In this document: positions 53,646 through 61,104 of the stretch, in pieces
How positions within the stretch are numbered: position 1 is the stretch's first letter
Layout of the letters: each line of letters begins with the position of its first letter
Origin: Methylobacterium terricola
GTDB taxonomy: Bacteria; Pseudomonadota; Alphaproteobacteria; Rhizobiales; Beijerinckiaceae
Direction: 5' to 3'
DNA length: 64,000 bases
Assembly: GCF_006151805.1 (NCBI RefSeq)
Contig: NZ_VDDA01000002.1
Coordinates: 62,001-126,000, forward strand
The notes under the pieces: model-generated
Seen by the model: only the letters and a program-made list of their open reading frames with translations
Told to the model about the DNA's origin: nothing
Databases searched by the model: none
Program-made: the position numbers and the translations under genes

Positions 53646-54163
53646 CCGCGAAGCGCACCTATCGCCTCTCCGAGGCCGCGATCCGCCGGGCGACCTTCAC
53701 GCACTGGAAACTCCTGCGCACGCCGGGCACCGCGATCATCAGCATCCCGAACGAGGGGGCCGATCGGCGCAACCGCTTCGTGGTGCTGGACCACATCGCC
53801 CAGGGAATGCTTCCGGGCGCACCGGACTGGGGCTGCTTCGGGCCTGAGCCGGGCAAGGTCCGTTTTCTGGAGTTCAAGGCCGACGACGGCAAGCTGAGCG
53901 ACGAACAGCGCTCCTGCCACGCCCTGCTGCGCTCCCTCGGGTTCGAGGTCGAGGTCACCTGGGGCCGTGACGAGCCGATCATCGTGCTTGAGCGCTGGGG
54001 CATGTGCCGCGCTCCGGCAACCCGTTTGATCCCGCAAATGGAGACCGAAGATGAGCAAGCGCGTGGCCGTTCAGGATCTGCCTGTCCGCGTTCAGCGGAT
54101 CATCAACAACGTGCGATCGGGGCAGATGCTCTGCCGTACCTTCCGCATGAAGGAAACAGGTGA
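53642..54163 (+). CDS. VRR-NUC domain protein
   Basis: 173 residues. [20 protein letters not shown] and [13 protein letters not shown] match the VRR-NUC nuclease fold (E-x-K and the S-x-x-Q). These nucleases act in phage replication or recombination. ATGA overlap at the 5' end. The last 37 residues overlap the next gene in a different frame and may be disordered. Confidence 0.78.
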   Translation: MTAKRTYRLSEAAIRRATFTHWKLLRTPGTAIISIPNEGADRRNRFVVLDHIAQGMLPGAPDWGCFGPEPGKVRFLEFKADDGKLSDEQRSCHALLRSLGFEVEVTWGRDEPIIVLERWGMCRAPATRLIPQMETEDEQARGRSGSACPRSADHQQRAIGADALPYLPHEGNR

Positions 54164-54314
54164 AGGCGAGACGCTGTTCGCTTTCGAGCCCTCCGGTCGC
54201 TCCTGCGGCCCGAAGAGCGCCGAGGCGGCCATCGGATCAGGTTGGCTCGTTCCGCAAGCCGACGGGCTGTTCGGCGCCGAAAGCTCCCAGACCTTCGTTG
54301 CCGCGCAGGTCTGA
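54051..54314 (+). CDS. Phage hypothetical protein
   Basis: 87 residues; [20 protein letters not shown] and a C-terminal SGWLVPQADGLFGAESSQT. It starts 113 bases inside the VRR-NUC gene. No family recognised. Confidence 0.6.
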   Translation: MSKRVAVQDLPVRVQRIINNVRSGQMLCRTFRMKETGEGETLFAFEPSGRSCGPKSAEAAIGSGWLVPQADGLFGAESSQTFVAAQV

Positions 54315-54319
54315 CACCG

Positions 54320-54595
54320 ATGTCTGCCGCCTTCCGCCGCCCCAAACTCACGCACATGCCGCATCAGGTGTTTGCGCGGGAAGAGCGTGCGGCACAGCGG
54401 CTGGAACAGATCGCGCAGCACGACGAGCATTTCTGCGGTCACTGCGGTGTTGCCGGCGCTTCACGGGGCTTCAAGCGCCCCGGTTGGGCGCATGTCCGAG
54501 ACGAGGCGATCTGGGCCTGCTTCGATGCTGAATGCTTAGCGTGGGCAGAGAACGCTGTCGATAAAGATGACAGGCAGGGGAGCGAAGCTGCATGA
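54320..54595 (+). CDS. Phage hypothetical Cys-rich protein
   Basis: 91 residues; EHFCGHCGVAG and CFDAECLAW suggest zinc binding. Start MSAAFRRPKLTHM at 54320. Confidence 0.6.
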   Translation: MSAAFRRPKLTHMPHQVFAREERAAQRLEQIAQHDEHFCGHCGVAGASRGFKRPGWAHVRDEAIWACFDAECLAWAENAVDKDDRQGSEAA

Positions 54596-54716
54596 CCTCT
54601 TGCTTAACAGCAATCGACCGCTTTTGTGCGACTATCTCTGCTGCATACGGTCAAATTAGGCTTGTGGCAATACTTACCGCGTACATTTTTCAGTCTGAGC
54701 AGAGGAGCGCGGAGGC

Positions 54717-55688
54717 TTGAGTATCGACGCCTTGCGCTGGGCTAAACGCCAGCGGACAGATAGCCCTACCCGCAAGGCCGTTCTCATGGTCCTCGCGGAC
54801 TATGCCGACGAGCGCGCCCGCGCTTGGCCCTCTCAGGAGCGCATCGCCGACGAGACCGAGCTTAGCGAGCGGAGTGTCCGCACAGCCATTGGCGATCTCG
54901 TCAAGCTTGGGTTTTTGGTCCGCCAGATCCGCAGGCGCGACGACGGCACGCGCGGCACCGACATTCTGCACCTTCAGCTCGATTTCGACAGCCGGAAGGA
55001 GTTGCCGGCTGATAGCAAGCGGCAAGAGCTTCCGGCTGATCATCAACCGGCAAATGGCGTCAAACCAACCGGCAAATCACGTCGTATCAACCGGCAAATG
55101 GCGTCAAACCAACCGGCAGCAGTTGCCGGGAAACTACCAACTGAACTACCAGAGAACCCCCATCCGAACGGTTCCGATGCTAACGCATCGGGCAGCCCGG
55201 CTTCGCCGGACGTGCCTTTGCCGCTGTCTTTGGTCGATCAGCTCTGGATCGAAGGCAAGGCCGGCATGATGGGCAACGGGGTCTCGGAGCGCGAGGCCGG
55301 CAGCGTCATCGGTCAGGCTCTCAAAATCAGCGGCAACGACCACGGCCGCGTCCTTTGGGCAGTAACGGAAGCCATCCGGCGGGGCTCAGGCGATCCTAGG
55401 CCGCTCGTGATGCGCCTGATCCGCGGCCAGCCCGAAAACCGAAGCGCTGCGCCGCGAGCAAGTCCGGGCGGCTTCAGCAGACAAGGCACCCACCAAGTTC
55501 TAGCCGAGTTCATGGGGTACGGGCATGACCAGCATCACGACGAAGGTTCAGACCTCGACTTTGGCTCCCTCGCCGCTGACTCGGCAGATGGCGGATCTAA
55601 CGGCGGTCTACACGAACCGGCTCGAAGAGAACCCGAGCGATTTTCGGGGCCGCGTCATCTCCGCGTCGTTGGCTCCGACTGGTACTGA
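54717..55688 (+). CDS. Phage replication initiation-like protein with helix-turn-helix
   Basis: 323 residues. Residues 1-90 are a helix-turn-helix domain (KAVLMVLADYADERARAWPS, then QERIADETELSERSVRTAIG) like the N termini of lambda-O-type and DnaD-like replication proteins. The centre is a Ser/Pro/Gln-rich linker encoded by 22-bp iterons, and the C terminus is disordered. The start is a TTG at 54717 with AGAGGAG nine bases upstream. The origin inside the gene mirrors lambda O. Confidence 0.72.
   Translation: MSIDALRWAKRQRTDSPTRKAVLMVLADYADERARAWPSQERIADETELSERSVRTAIGDLVKLGFLVRQIRRRDDGTRGTDILHLQLDFDSRKELPADSKRQELPADHQPANGVKPTGKSRRINRQMASNQPAAVAGKLPTELPENPHPNGSDANASGSPASPDVPLPLSLVDQLWIEGKAGMMGNGVSEREAGSVIGQALKISGNDHGRVLWAVTEAIRRGSGDPRPLVMRLIRGQPENRSAAPRASPGGFSRQGTHQVLAEFMGYGHDQHHDEGSDLDFGSLAADSADGGSNGGLHEPARREPERFSGPRHLRVVGSDWY
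55045..55129. repeat. 22-bp iterons, likely phage replication origin
   Basis: Three head-to-tail 22-base units start AACCGGCAAAT at 55045, 55067 and 55089 (first and third identical), a partial fourth at 55111, then a CCGGCA/TGCCGG hairpin (55113-55129). They lie inside the replication-protein gene. Confidence 0.7.
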
Positions 55689-56322
55689 TCAAGACGCGCT
55701 TGAGGATCGGCGCGAGGAATTACGCGCCTCGCTCCGAGCTGATCCTCGCTCTGCGGCGGCCGAGGTGGCGAAGCTGCTAGCGACTTTCCCGAGCTACGGC
55801 ATGGACGCCAATGCCGCGCGCCAGACGATCGCACTCTACGTCGAAGCCCTCGACAGCATTCCTACATGGGCCATCGAGGCTGCTCGCAAGCGGTTCTCCA
55901 AGGGACAGGCTAAGGTTCTGTGGGACTTCAAGTCCTGTCCGTCTTCGGCGCAGTTGGTGGGCGAGAGCCGGCACATGATGCTGGACGTTGAGGAGGAGCT
56001 TCACCGCCTCAACCTGATCCTCAACGCAACGATCGTTGACACCGACACAACCGAAGACGAGCGCAAGGCGGCTCTGGCTCATTGGGAAACGCTGAAGCGC
56101 GAGATCCTGAACACTAACGGCGCCGACAGCCCGCGCAATCTTCAGGTCGAAGCGTTGCGCGAGACGAACCAGCGCGAGAAGCTGAAGGAGCACGCCAGGC
56201 TCGCCGCCGCCGGCATTGACCTGCCCGTTTCGGCTGATGGCCTGACCGTCTCTCAGTCCCTCCGCGAGAGCAACCAGCGCTATGCCGCCGAGCGCGGCAT
56301 CCGCCTTCGGCAGGATGCCTGA
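55525..56322 (+). CDS. Phage protein, possible helicase-loader-like
   Basis: 265 residues, largely helical. No motif is certain; the place right after the initiator-like gene is where lambda P-type loaders sit. It begins 164 bases inside the upstream gene; an in-frame ATG at 55588 would shorten the overlap. Confidence 0.55.
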   Translation: MTSITTKVQTSTLAPSPLTRQMADLTAVYTNRLEENPSDFRGRVISASLAPTGTDQDALEDRREELRASLRADPRSAAAEVAKLLATFPSYGMDANAARQTIALYVEALDSIPTWAIEAARKRFSKGQAKVLWDFKSCPSSAQLVGESRHMMLDVEEELHRLNLILNATIVDTDTTEDERKAALAHWETLKREILNTNGADSPRNLQVEALRETNQREKLKEHARLAAAGIDLPVSADGLTVSQSLRESNQRYAAERGIRLRQDA

Positions 56323-56323
56323 C

Positions 56324-56590
56324 ATGCGCGTCCCCGAGGTCGCTGACCGTCTCCGCGAGAAGGTCGCAGAGCATTCGGATCCAGAGCTTGCGAGCCTAGC
56401 GGATCATCTCCGCAGGCGCCGTCCGGTTCGCAAAGCGAAGCCTGTCTCTGCAAGAATGACACCAGAGCTTGAGGCGAAGATCCAGGATTACGCCAGGCTC
56501 AACCCCAGCCAGCCCTACTCCGTCATCGCCACGATGCACGGCGTCAACATCGGCCGGATCAGCGAGGCCCTTCGGGGCTTCCGGCGCTAA
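56324..56590 (+). CDS. Phage hypothetical protein, possible DNA-binding
   Basis: 88 residues; basic (RRRRPVRKAKPV) and with a C-terminal HTH-like PYSVIATMHGVNIGRISEAL. AGGA sits eight bases before the ATG at 56324; the ATG at 56315 is an alternative. Confidence 0.58.
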   Translation: MRVPEVADRLREKVAEHSDPELASLADHLRRRRPVRKAKPVSARMTPELEAKIQDYARLNPSQPYSVIATMHGVNIGRISEALRGFRR

Positions 56591-56617
56591 CCCCCTTCAC
56601 CCTGAGGAGACAGTACG

Positions 56618-57091
56618 ATGTCTGCGATGCTCGACGAAAGCGCGATCCTGTCTGCGAAGAGGCTTGGCCTTAGCGAAGAAGAGCTGAACGCGTTGATACA
56701 GACACGCCGGATGCTGGCGGAGGCTAAGATCGGCCACGCGCCAGGGGAAGGCATGGCTGGGTTTAACATGAACTATCAAGCCAAGCGCTGGGATTGCGGA
56801 GCGGCCTGTTGCATCGGCGGGCATATGTCTTTGCTGATGCAGGGTGTTCCATCCAGTGACGGCGTATTCGTGCTGACTCGCGAAGAGGCTATTACCGCCG
56901 GCGACTACGTTAATCGTAGGGAGTTTGATCACGTTCTCAGCCCACTATTTTTCCCGAGAGAGCTTGAGGAACTTGATAACGATATAGGCGGGCTTTGGGA
57001 CAAAATTACACCTGAGATGGCTGTCAGAGCAATCGATAGTTTCCTCCTGACTGGAAATCCCAATTGGATAGTCGCTGTTTCCGTTGCCTAA
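56618..57091 (+). CDS. Phage hypothetical protein
   Basis: 157 residues; WDCGAACCIGGHMSLLMQGV suggests metal or thiol chemistry. Its leader CCCCTTCACCCTGAGGAGA (56592-56610) is repeated before the next gene. No family recognised; its GC is lower than its neighbours. Confidence 0.62.
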   Translation: MSAMLDESAILSAKRLGLSEEELNALIQTRRMLAEAKIGHAPGEGMAGFNMNYQAKRWDCGAACCIGGHMSLLMQGVPSSDGVFVLTREEAITAGDYVNRREFDHVLSPLFFPRELEELDNDIGGLWDKITPEMAVRAIDSFLLTGNPNWIVAVSVA

Positions 57092-57117
57092 CCCCTTCAC
57101 CCTGAGGAGAAGACACC

Positions 57118-57543
57118 ATGACAACCGAGACCACCAAGCACGATCTGATCGCCCTCACCGCCGAGATCGTCACCGCCTACGTGGCGAAGAGTAGCGTTCC
57201 GCTGAGCGAGGTCCCTGCGCTGATCAGTGGCGTCTACGCCTCGTTGGACGGCCTGACAACGCCGCCGGCAGAGCCCGTCGTGGACCACACCGTCTCACCT
57301 GCCGCCATCCGCAAGAGCATCACCCCTGACTACCTCGTCAGCTTCGTCGATGGGAAGCGGTATAAAACGCTCCGCCGTCATCTCAAGCGGCACGGCCTGA
57401 CGCCTGAGCAGTATCGGGAGAAGTACGGCCTGGGCTACGAATATCCCATCACAGCGTCTTCATATTCGGCTCAACGCTCTGAACTCGCAAAGGGTTCTGG
57501 CCTTGGACAGAAGCGCGGGCGCAAGCCGCGGCTGGTGGCGTGA
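57118..57543 (+). CDS. MucR/Ros-family transcriptional regulator-like protein
   Basis: 141 residues. The conserved block DYLVSFVDGKRYKTLRRHLK with HGLTPEQYREKYGLGYEYPI is that of MucR/Ros zinc-finger regulators, but the two zinc Cys are replaced (Ser and Asp) while the two His remain. Its leader is the same 19 bases as before the preceding gene. Confidence 0.8.
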   Translation: MTTETTKHDLIALTAEIVTAYVAKSSVPLSEVPALISGVYASLDGLTTPPAEPVVDHTVSPAAIRKSITPDYLVSFVDGKRYKTLRRHLKRHGLTPEQYREKYGLGYEYPITASSYSAQRSELAKGSGLGQKRGRKPRLVA

Positions 57544-57776
57544 TGAAACTTGACGAAAAACAGTTGGAGCGAGCATCCCGCGAATATTGCGACTTAATGG
57601 GCATTGATCCCAACGAGACCATTTCGCGCAAGCACCCTCACGCTGATCGGCCCCCTTATTTTGGCAAGCTCCTGATGACCAAACCACAGTGGGCGTGGGC
57701 AATGGATGACGTGCGCTCGATGATCGCAATGCGTGAAGCGATCTTGCGCGCTGAGGTTAAGTCACAGCCCGATTGA
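57543..57776 (+). CDS. Phage hypothetical protein
   Basis: 77 residues, helical; KPQWAWAMDDVRSMIAMREA near the C terminus. TGATG overlap with the MucR-like gene. Confidence 0.58.
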   Translation: MKLDEKQLERASREYCDLMGIDPNETISRKHPHADRPPYFGKLLMTKPQWAWAMDDVRSMIAMREAILRAEVKSQPD

Positions 57777-57840
57777 TCTTGAGCGGCCGGGATCTCTCCC
57801 GGCCCTCTCCCCTCTCAGCGTAGCGTAGGAGACAAGGACG

Positions 57841-58680
57841 ATGTTCGCCAAGAACGCTAGCGGACGTGCGATCAAGGCTCAGGCCACTCCGGTCCACTAT
57901 GGCCGCTTGCCTACGAAGGTGAAGATCGTTGAGGACAAGCCCTTGGCGGAAGAGGACCGCATGGAGGCGCCGGAGATCACTCCTGGCGCTCCGCGGAAGC
58001 TGCCGAAGGGTGCGTTGGGCACGCCCGCCATCACGCGCGATGCTGAGGGCCGGCGCTGGTACGCCCTGACCGTCATGGCCCAGACCGAGCGCAAATGCTG
58101 CCTCGGCCTGCGCAAGCTCGGATATGCCGCCTACAGCCCCGCAGAGACGATCTGGGTGCCCTATAGCCGGCAGCAGCAGAAGGCCAAGCGCGAGGTGCAG
58201 CGGCCGTTCTTCGTCCGCTACGTGTTCATCGGCATGCACGACGACGACCCGTGGTGGCCGCTGCGCGAGCGCGACGCCTTCGGCCGTAACAAGCTCGGCA
58301 TCGTCGGCATCGTGTCGAACCAAGGCAAGCCGATGCTGATGCGGGTCGATGAACTGGCTAAGATCGCCAACCATGAGCGTGAGGGCTGGTACGACGAGAG
58401 GAAGCGCCCGCTCTTAGAGCAAGGCGAGAAAGAGTTGAGCCGTCCCAAGGTCGAGGCCGGTGAGATGGTCAGGATCATCGACGGCGCCTTCGCGACGTAT
58501 GAGGGCCGAGCAGACGAGGACTCTACCGCGGAAAAGGCGCGCGTGTGGATCAACGTGTTTGGACGCGAAACGCTGATGGTGATGCCGATTGCTGACGTGG
58601 AAAACCTGTCGCGTCGCTCGGGTAGTGGAGAAAATCGTGTCCGCGGCCCCTTGATCCCTCAGACGGATGCTGTAGTTTAG
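57841..58680 (+). CDS. NusG-like transcription antitermination protein
   Basis: 279 residues. After a basic N-terminal 70, an NGN-like domain (RRWYALTVMAQTERKCCLGL, then RKLGYAAYSPAETIWVPY) and a KOW-like segment (VEAGEMVRIIDGAFATYEGR) identify a NusG paralogue with insertions and a long C terminus. Such phage proteins bind RNA polymerase to control late or structured-RNA transcription. tRNA genes and the ornate RNA follow directly. Confidence 0.8.
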   Translation: MFAKNASGRAIKAQATPVHYGRLPTKVKIVEDKPLAEEDRMEAPEITPGAPRKLPKGALGTPAITRDAEGRRWYALTVMAQTERKCCLGLRKLGYAAYSPAETIWVPYSRQQQKAKREVQRPFFVRYVFIGMHDDDPWWPLRERDAFGRNKLGIVGIVSNQGKPMLMRVDELAKIANHEREGWYDERKRPLLEQGEKELSRPKVEAGEMVRIIDGAFATYEGRADEDSTAEKARVWINVFGRETLMVMPIADVENLSRRSGSGENRVRGPLIPQTDAVV

Positions 58681-58923
58681 CGCGCACGATCAGGGCGCCT
58701 GCTGAGCTACGGCATTTGCCGAGACCCGGGCGCGCCGCCCAGAACGCCGGAGGCACGGGCGGATCGCGAAGCCGGATTGAGGATCGCAGGTGATCCAAGC
58801 CGGTTTTGCGCTGGCGAAGCTATGGAATTCGCCCCGAGCAGCGACGACGCGCCGAGGCAGAGAGAGGTTCAGGAGTTTCCTATGTCGGGCGCGAGTTCAG
58901 ATCGACCGCGACCCTCCGCCTAT

Positions 58924-59000
58924 CAGGGCGTGGGGAAGGTGGTCATCCCGCCTGCCTTGGAAGCAGGAGATCGCTGGTTCGACGCCAGTCGCCCTGACCA
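58924..59000 (+). tRNA. Phage tRNA-Pro (anticodon TGG)
   Basis: 77 bases, acceptor CAGGGCG/CGCCCTG with the C1:G72 and A73 of bacterial tRNA-Pro, anticodon loop CTTGGAA (TGG), encoded CCA. The 243 bases before it (58681-58923) show no gene. Confidence 0.9.
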
Positions 59001-59033
59001 TTTCGTTGCTCGAACGACCACACGCTAGCTTTT

Positions 59034-59109
59034 GCTGGCGTAGCTCAGGGGTAGAGCAGTTGCCTTGTAAGCATCAGGTCGGGGGTTCAAATCCGCCCCG
59101 CCAGCACCA
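59034..59109 (+). tRNA. Phage tRNA-Thr (anticodon TGT)
   Basis: 76 bases, acceptor GCTGGCG/CGCCAGC, anticodon loop CTTGTAA (TGT), encoded CCA. One mismatch (T-T) in the anticodon stem. Confidence 0.88.
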
Positions 59110-59126
59110 TCGACAACGTTAGACGC

Positions 59127-59200
59127 TCTCGCGTCGTCTAACGGTAGGATGTCAGATTTTGGCTCTGAAGATACTGGTTCGAAACCAGTCGCGAGATCCA
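59127..59200 (+). tRNA. Phage tRNA-Gln (anticodon TTG)
   Basis: 74 bases, acceptor TCTCGCG/CGCGAGA (U1:A72 as in tRNA-Gln), anticodon loop TTTTGGC (TTG), encoded CCA. Confidence 0.9.
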
Positions 59201-59204
59201 GTTT

Positions 59205-59280
59205 TGCAGAGTGGAGCAGCAGCTAGCTCGTCTGGCTCATAACCAGAAGGCCGCCGGTGCAAGTCCGGCCTCTGCAACCA
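59205..59280 (+). tRNA. Phage tRNA with CAT anticodon (Met, or Ile2 if lysidylated)
   Basis: 76 bases, acceptor TGCAGAG/CTCTGCA, anticodon loop CTCATAA (CAT), encoded CCA. U1:A72 is paired, so it is not an initiator. The CAT anticodon could be lysidine-modified to read ATA. Confidence 0.88.
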
Positions 59281-59283
59281 AGT

Positions 59284-59449
59284 TCGGTGTGGCAGCCCGG
59301 AAGGACGGGCAAGCGGATTAGGCTGCGGGGTGTCCCGCTTCGCACCTGACGCGGGATAGTCGGATAATCGCCGGGGGAAGCCCTCGTAGACCGGCGCCCT
59401 CTCTGAGGTCCGATTGGGGCAAGCCGGTATCAAGCCCGGTCCACACCGA
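59284..59449 (+). ncRNA. Structured module A of the ornate RNA
   Basis: Closing 9-bp stem TCGGTGTGG (59284-59292) with CCACACCGA (59441-59449), then hairpin GCCCG-GAAGGA-CGGGC (59295-59310). Inside are GCGGG/CCCGC, ACCGGC (59390-59395)/GCCGGT (59423-59428) and smaller stems. The flanks AGTTCGGTGTGG and CCACACCGATAGA are identical to module B. Confidence 0.58.
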
Positions 59450-59506
59450 TAGAATGTCCCCTTCTGGGCCTGTCGCCGGTTGGGGATGTACAGAGCGACT
59501 GGTGCT

Positions 59507-59573
59507 CCGTAGCTGGGCGAGGGCTACGGTTAAGACAAGCTGATCAGCCCTCGGCAGATGAGCTAGCTCGCCC
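59507..59573 (+). ncRNA. Pseudoknot between modules A and B
   Basis: CCGTAGC (59507-59513) pairs with GCTACGG (59523-59529); the loop bases GGGCGAG (59515-59521) pair perfectly with CTCGCCC (59567-59573). Two perfect 7-bp stems cross, the geometry of an H-type pseudoknot. Confidence 0.55.
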
Positions 59574-59585
59574 CAAATTCAGAGT

Positions 59586-59725
59586 TCGGTGTGGGGCCCG
59601 TTCGCGGGCGGCGGTTGATCTGGCAAATCTCGGGTGATGTCGGCGTTTGTCGGAGAACCCCTCCCCTAGTACCCAGTGATCTGCGCCGGGCTAGCGTTAG
59701 CTCCGAAACGCCCGGCCCACACCGA
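59586..59725 (+). ncRNA. Structured module B of the ornate RNA
   Basis: Same closing stem (59586-59594 with 59717-59725) and the same first hairpin position, now GCCCG-TTCG-CGGGC (59596-59609), so stems are kept while the loop changes. GCCGGGC (59685-59691)/GCCCGGC (59710-59716) closes a last arm. Confidence 0.58.
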
Positions 59726-59734
59726 TAGAGTTCG

Positions 59735-60016
59735 ATGCGGCGCCCCGGAGGTGGGGCTTAATCAGCCGTCCGCCGGGTAGCGCCCGAAGCCACGGCCGCG
59801 TCGATCCAGTCGGGAGTGCTCTCCCGAGCCGACGTTCACTGCACCCTGCCGCGGTGGGCGCTTATCCTCAGGGCAGTGGTCTGCCAGTTTTAGAGACCGC
59901 CTCAGCGCTTGCACGCAGAGGCATTCAGGGCCTCGGTATCGGGGTTCCTGCTAGAGCGGTCCCAGGCTATTGCCGGGGATACCATGCAAGTGGGAAGGCC
60001 CTTCGGGGCGCCGCAT
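59735..60016 (+). ncRNA. Structured module C of the ornate RNA
   Basis: Closing 7-bp stem 59735-59741/60010-60016, first hairpin GCCCC-GGAGGT-GGGGC (59742-59757), a 7-bp TCGGGAG/CTCCCGA hairpin (59810-59827), crossing pairs GACCGC (59895-59900)/GCGGTC (59956-59961) and GGTATC (59935-59940)/GATACC (59978-59983), and a GCCC-TTCG-GGGC hairpin (59998-60009). Confidence 0.55.
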
Positions 60017-60177
60017 ATCCAATTCGAGATCGGGGCTCTGATGAAAATCGCGAACGCCAAGACGCCTCGGCTCTGATCCCCGCGAATAGGGCGCGCGGGC
60101 GCCTGGGATCGGAGCCGGCGTCAGAGGGTCCCTTGGAGAAGTTTCACCGCGGAGTGCGGCGCCATCACCTCGGCCGG

Positions 60178-60354
60178 ATGAAGGCCAAGGTCATTCGGGT
60201 TTACGGCCGGTTCAATCCCGCCGATCCCACGAGTTGCGAGCGCCTGGCGAACCACCTTGCTCACTGCTCCGGCTGGTGCTGCGGCAACCCGCGGCGATGG
60301 TTCGGAGAGTCCACGATGCAGGAGCGGCGAGCGTTTCAGGCGATTGAAGTTTGA
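60178..60354 (+). CDS. Small Cys-containing phage protein (CGNPRR motif)
   Basis: 58 residues, basic: ANHLAHCSGWCCGNPRRWFG followed by ESTMQERR. The C-x(3-4)-C-G-N-P-R-R...T-x-Q-E-R-R pattern recurs in small phage and bacterial proteins (from memory), often near tRNA genes; function unknown. Upstream in-frame sequence belongs to the RNA region. Confidence 0.65.
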   Translation: MKAKVIRVYGRFNPADPTSCERLANHLAHCSGWCCGNPRRWFGESTMQERRAFQAIEV

Positions 60355-60460
60355 GTTTCGAGGACAGATCCCCTGAGGGCTCCACGGCCCGATAGCCTCG
60401 ACCCGCCACCGCAAGGTGGTCCACGCGCAGCGAGATAGCCAAGTGGCTGGGGAGAGTAAG

Positions 60461-60625
60461 ATGACCAAGCGGTATTTTGGTCCGTTTGGAAACCTTCCGG
60501 CTTGGCTCGCCAGCCCTCAATTCAAGGCTGCCCTGCGCGCAAACGCGGCAGCAATGCGCGCCATGAAGGCGGAGCAAGCTCAGAACCCCCGACGCCTCTC
60601 CACGGAAGCGCCTCACGAGCCCTGA
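60461..60625 (+). CDS. Phage hypothetical protein
   Basis: 54 residues (MTKRYFGPFGNLPAWLASPQ); GGGGAGAG precedes the ATG. No family recognised. Confidence 0.52.
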   Translation: MTKRYFGPFGNLPAWLASPQFKAALRANAAAMRAMKAEQAQNPRRLSTEAPHEP

Positions 60626-60741
60626 GCACAGGGCGTCTTACGACGGGGTCACTTAATCAGGCGGCGAGGGCCTTGGTGTACGGGAGCCCGTACATCTGAT
60701 TTGGAACTTGGCCTTCACAATCCGGCTCCGGAGCCGCCTGT

Positions 60742-60966
60742 ATGACCTACCAGTTCGCCGATGCCATCGACGCTCTTGCCGATAGCTGGGCCAGCATCGA
60801 CGGCAAGCGAGGTGAGTACCGTGCTGGCAAAGGTGCCGTGACGATCCTTGACGAGCCCGGCGGTCACTTCACCGGTTATCAAGCCGACGCACAGTCCATG
60901 ATTGATCGCCTTCGGCGCCGTGGCTGGGATGTGACGCCGCTTTCCCCGGCTCCGGAGTCGCCCTGA
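60742..60966 (+). CDS. Phage hypothetical protein
   Basis: 74 residues, alpha/beta; SMIDRLRRRGWDVTPLSP near the end. Its leader CCGGCTCCGGAG (60722-60733) recurs before the next gene. Confidence 0.58.
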   Translation: MTYQFADAIDALADSWASIDGKRGEYRAGKGAVTILDEPGGHFTGYQADAQSMIDRLRRRGWDVTPLSPAPESP

Positions 60967-61070
60967 TGCTCCCCCTTACTCGGGCTCTCCTCACAGGCGC
61001 AGGCCTCGGGTTAGCCCTAGGCGTCCTGGTCCTGATGCTGACGTCCCTAGGGCTGCTGATTACTCGATAG
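60966..61070 (+). CDS. Tiny phage membrane peptide
   Basis: 34 residues, almost one long membrane helix (ALLTGAGLGLALGVLVLMLT). TGATG overlap with the upstream gene; the same CCGGCTCCGGAG leader. It could be a small toxin-like or regulatory membrane protein. Confidence 0.55.
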   Translation: MLPLTRALLTGAGLGLALGVLVLMLTSLGLLITR

Positions 61071-61104
61071 CTCTTCCCGTCTCCACACAGCCCCGCCAGC
61101 GGCC

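Larger units (their letters stand above)
59281..60177 (+). ncRNA. Candidate large ornate structured RNA
   Basis: About 0.9 kb with no convincing gene, starting at the last tRNA base and ending near a small protein gene. It is dense in perfect inverted repeats, UUCG tetraloops and crossing (pseudoknotted) pairs, arranged as modules each bounded by a closing stem and a GC hairpin just inside (59284-59449, 59586-59725, 59735-60016). The position next to phage tRNAs recalls known giant phage RNAs such as GOLLD and ROOL, but identity is not shown. The strand is assumed from the tRNAs. Confidence 0.6.

Noticed and set aside
58777-59028. Frames across tRNA-Pro
   Set aside because: They read through the tRNA and have no family.
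59854-60177. Upstream part of a plus-strand frame leading to the CGNPRR protein
   Set aside because: It lies within the structured RNA and lacks protein-like composition; the start at 60178 was used.
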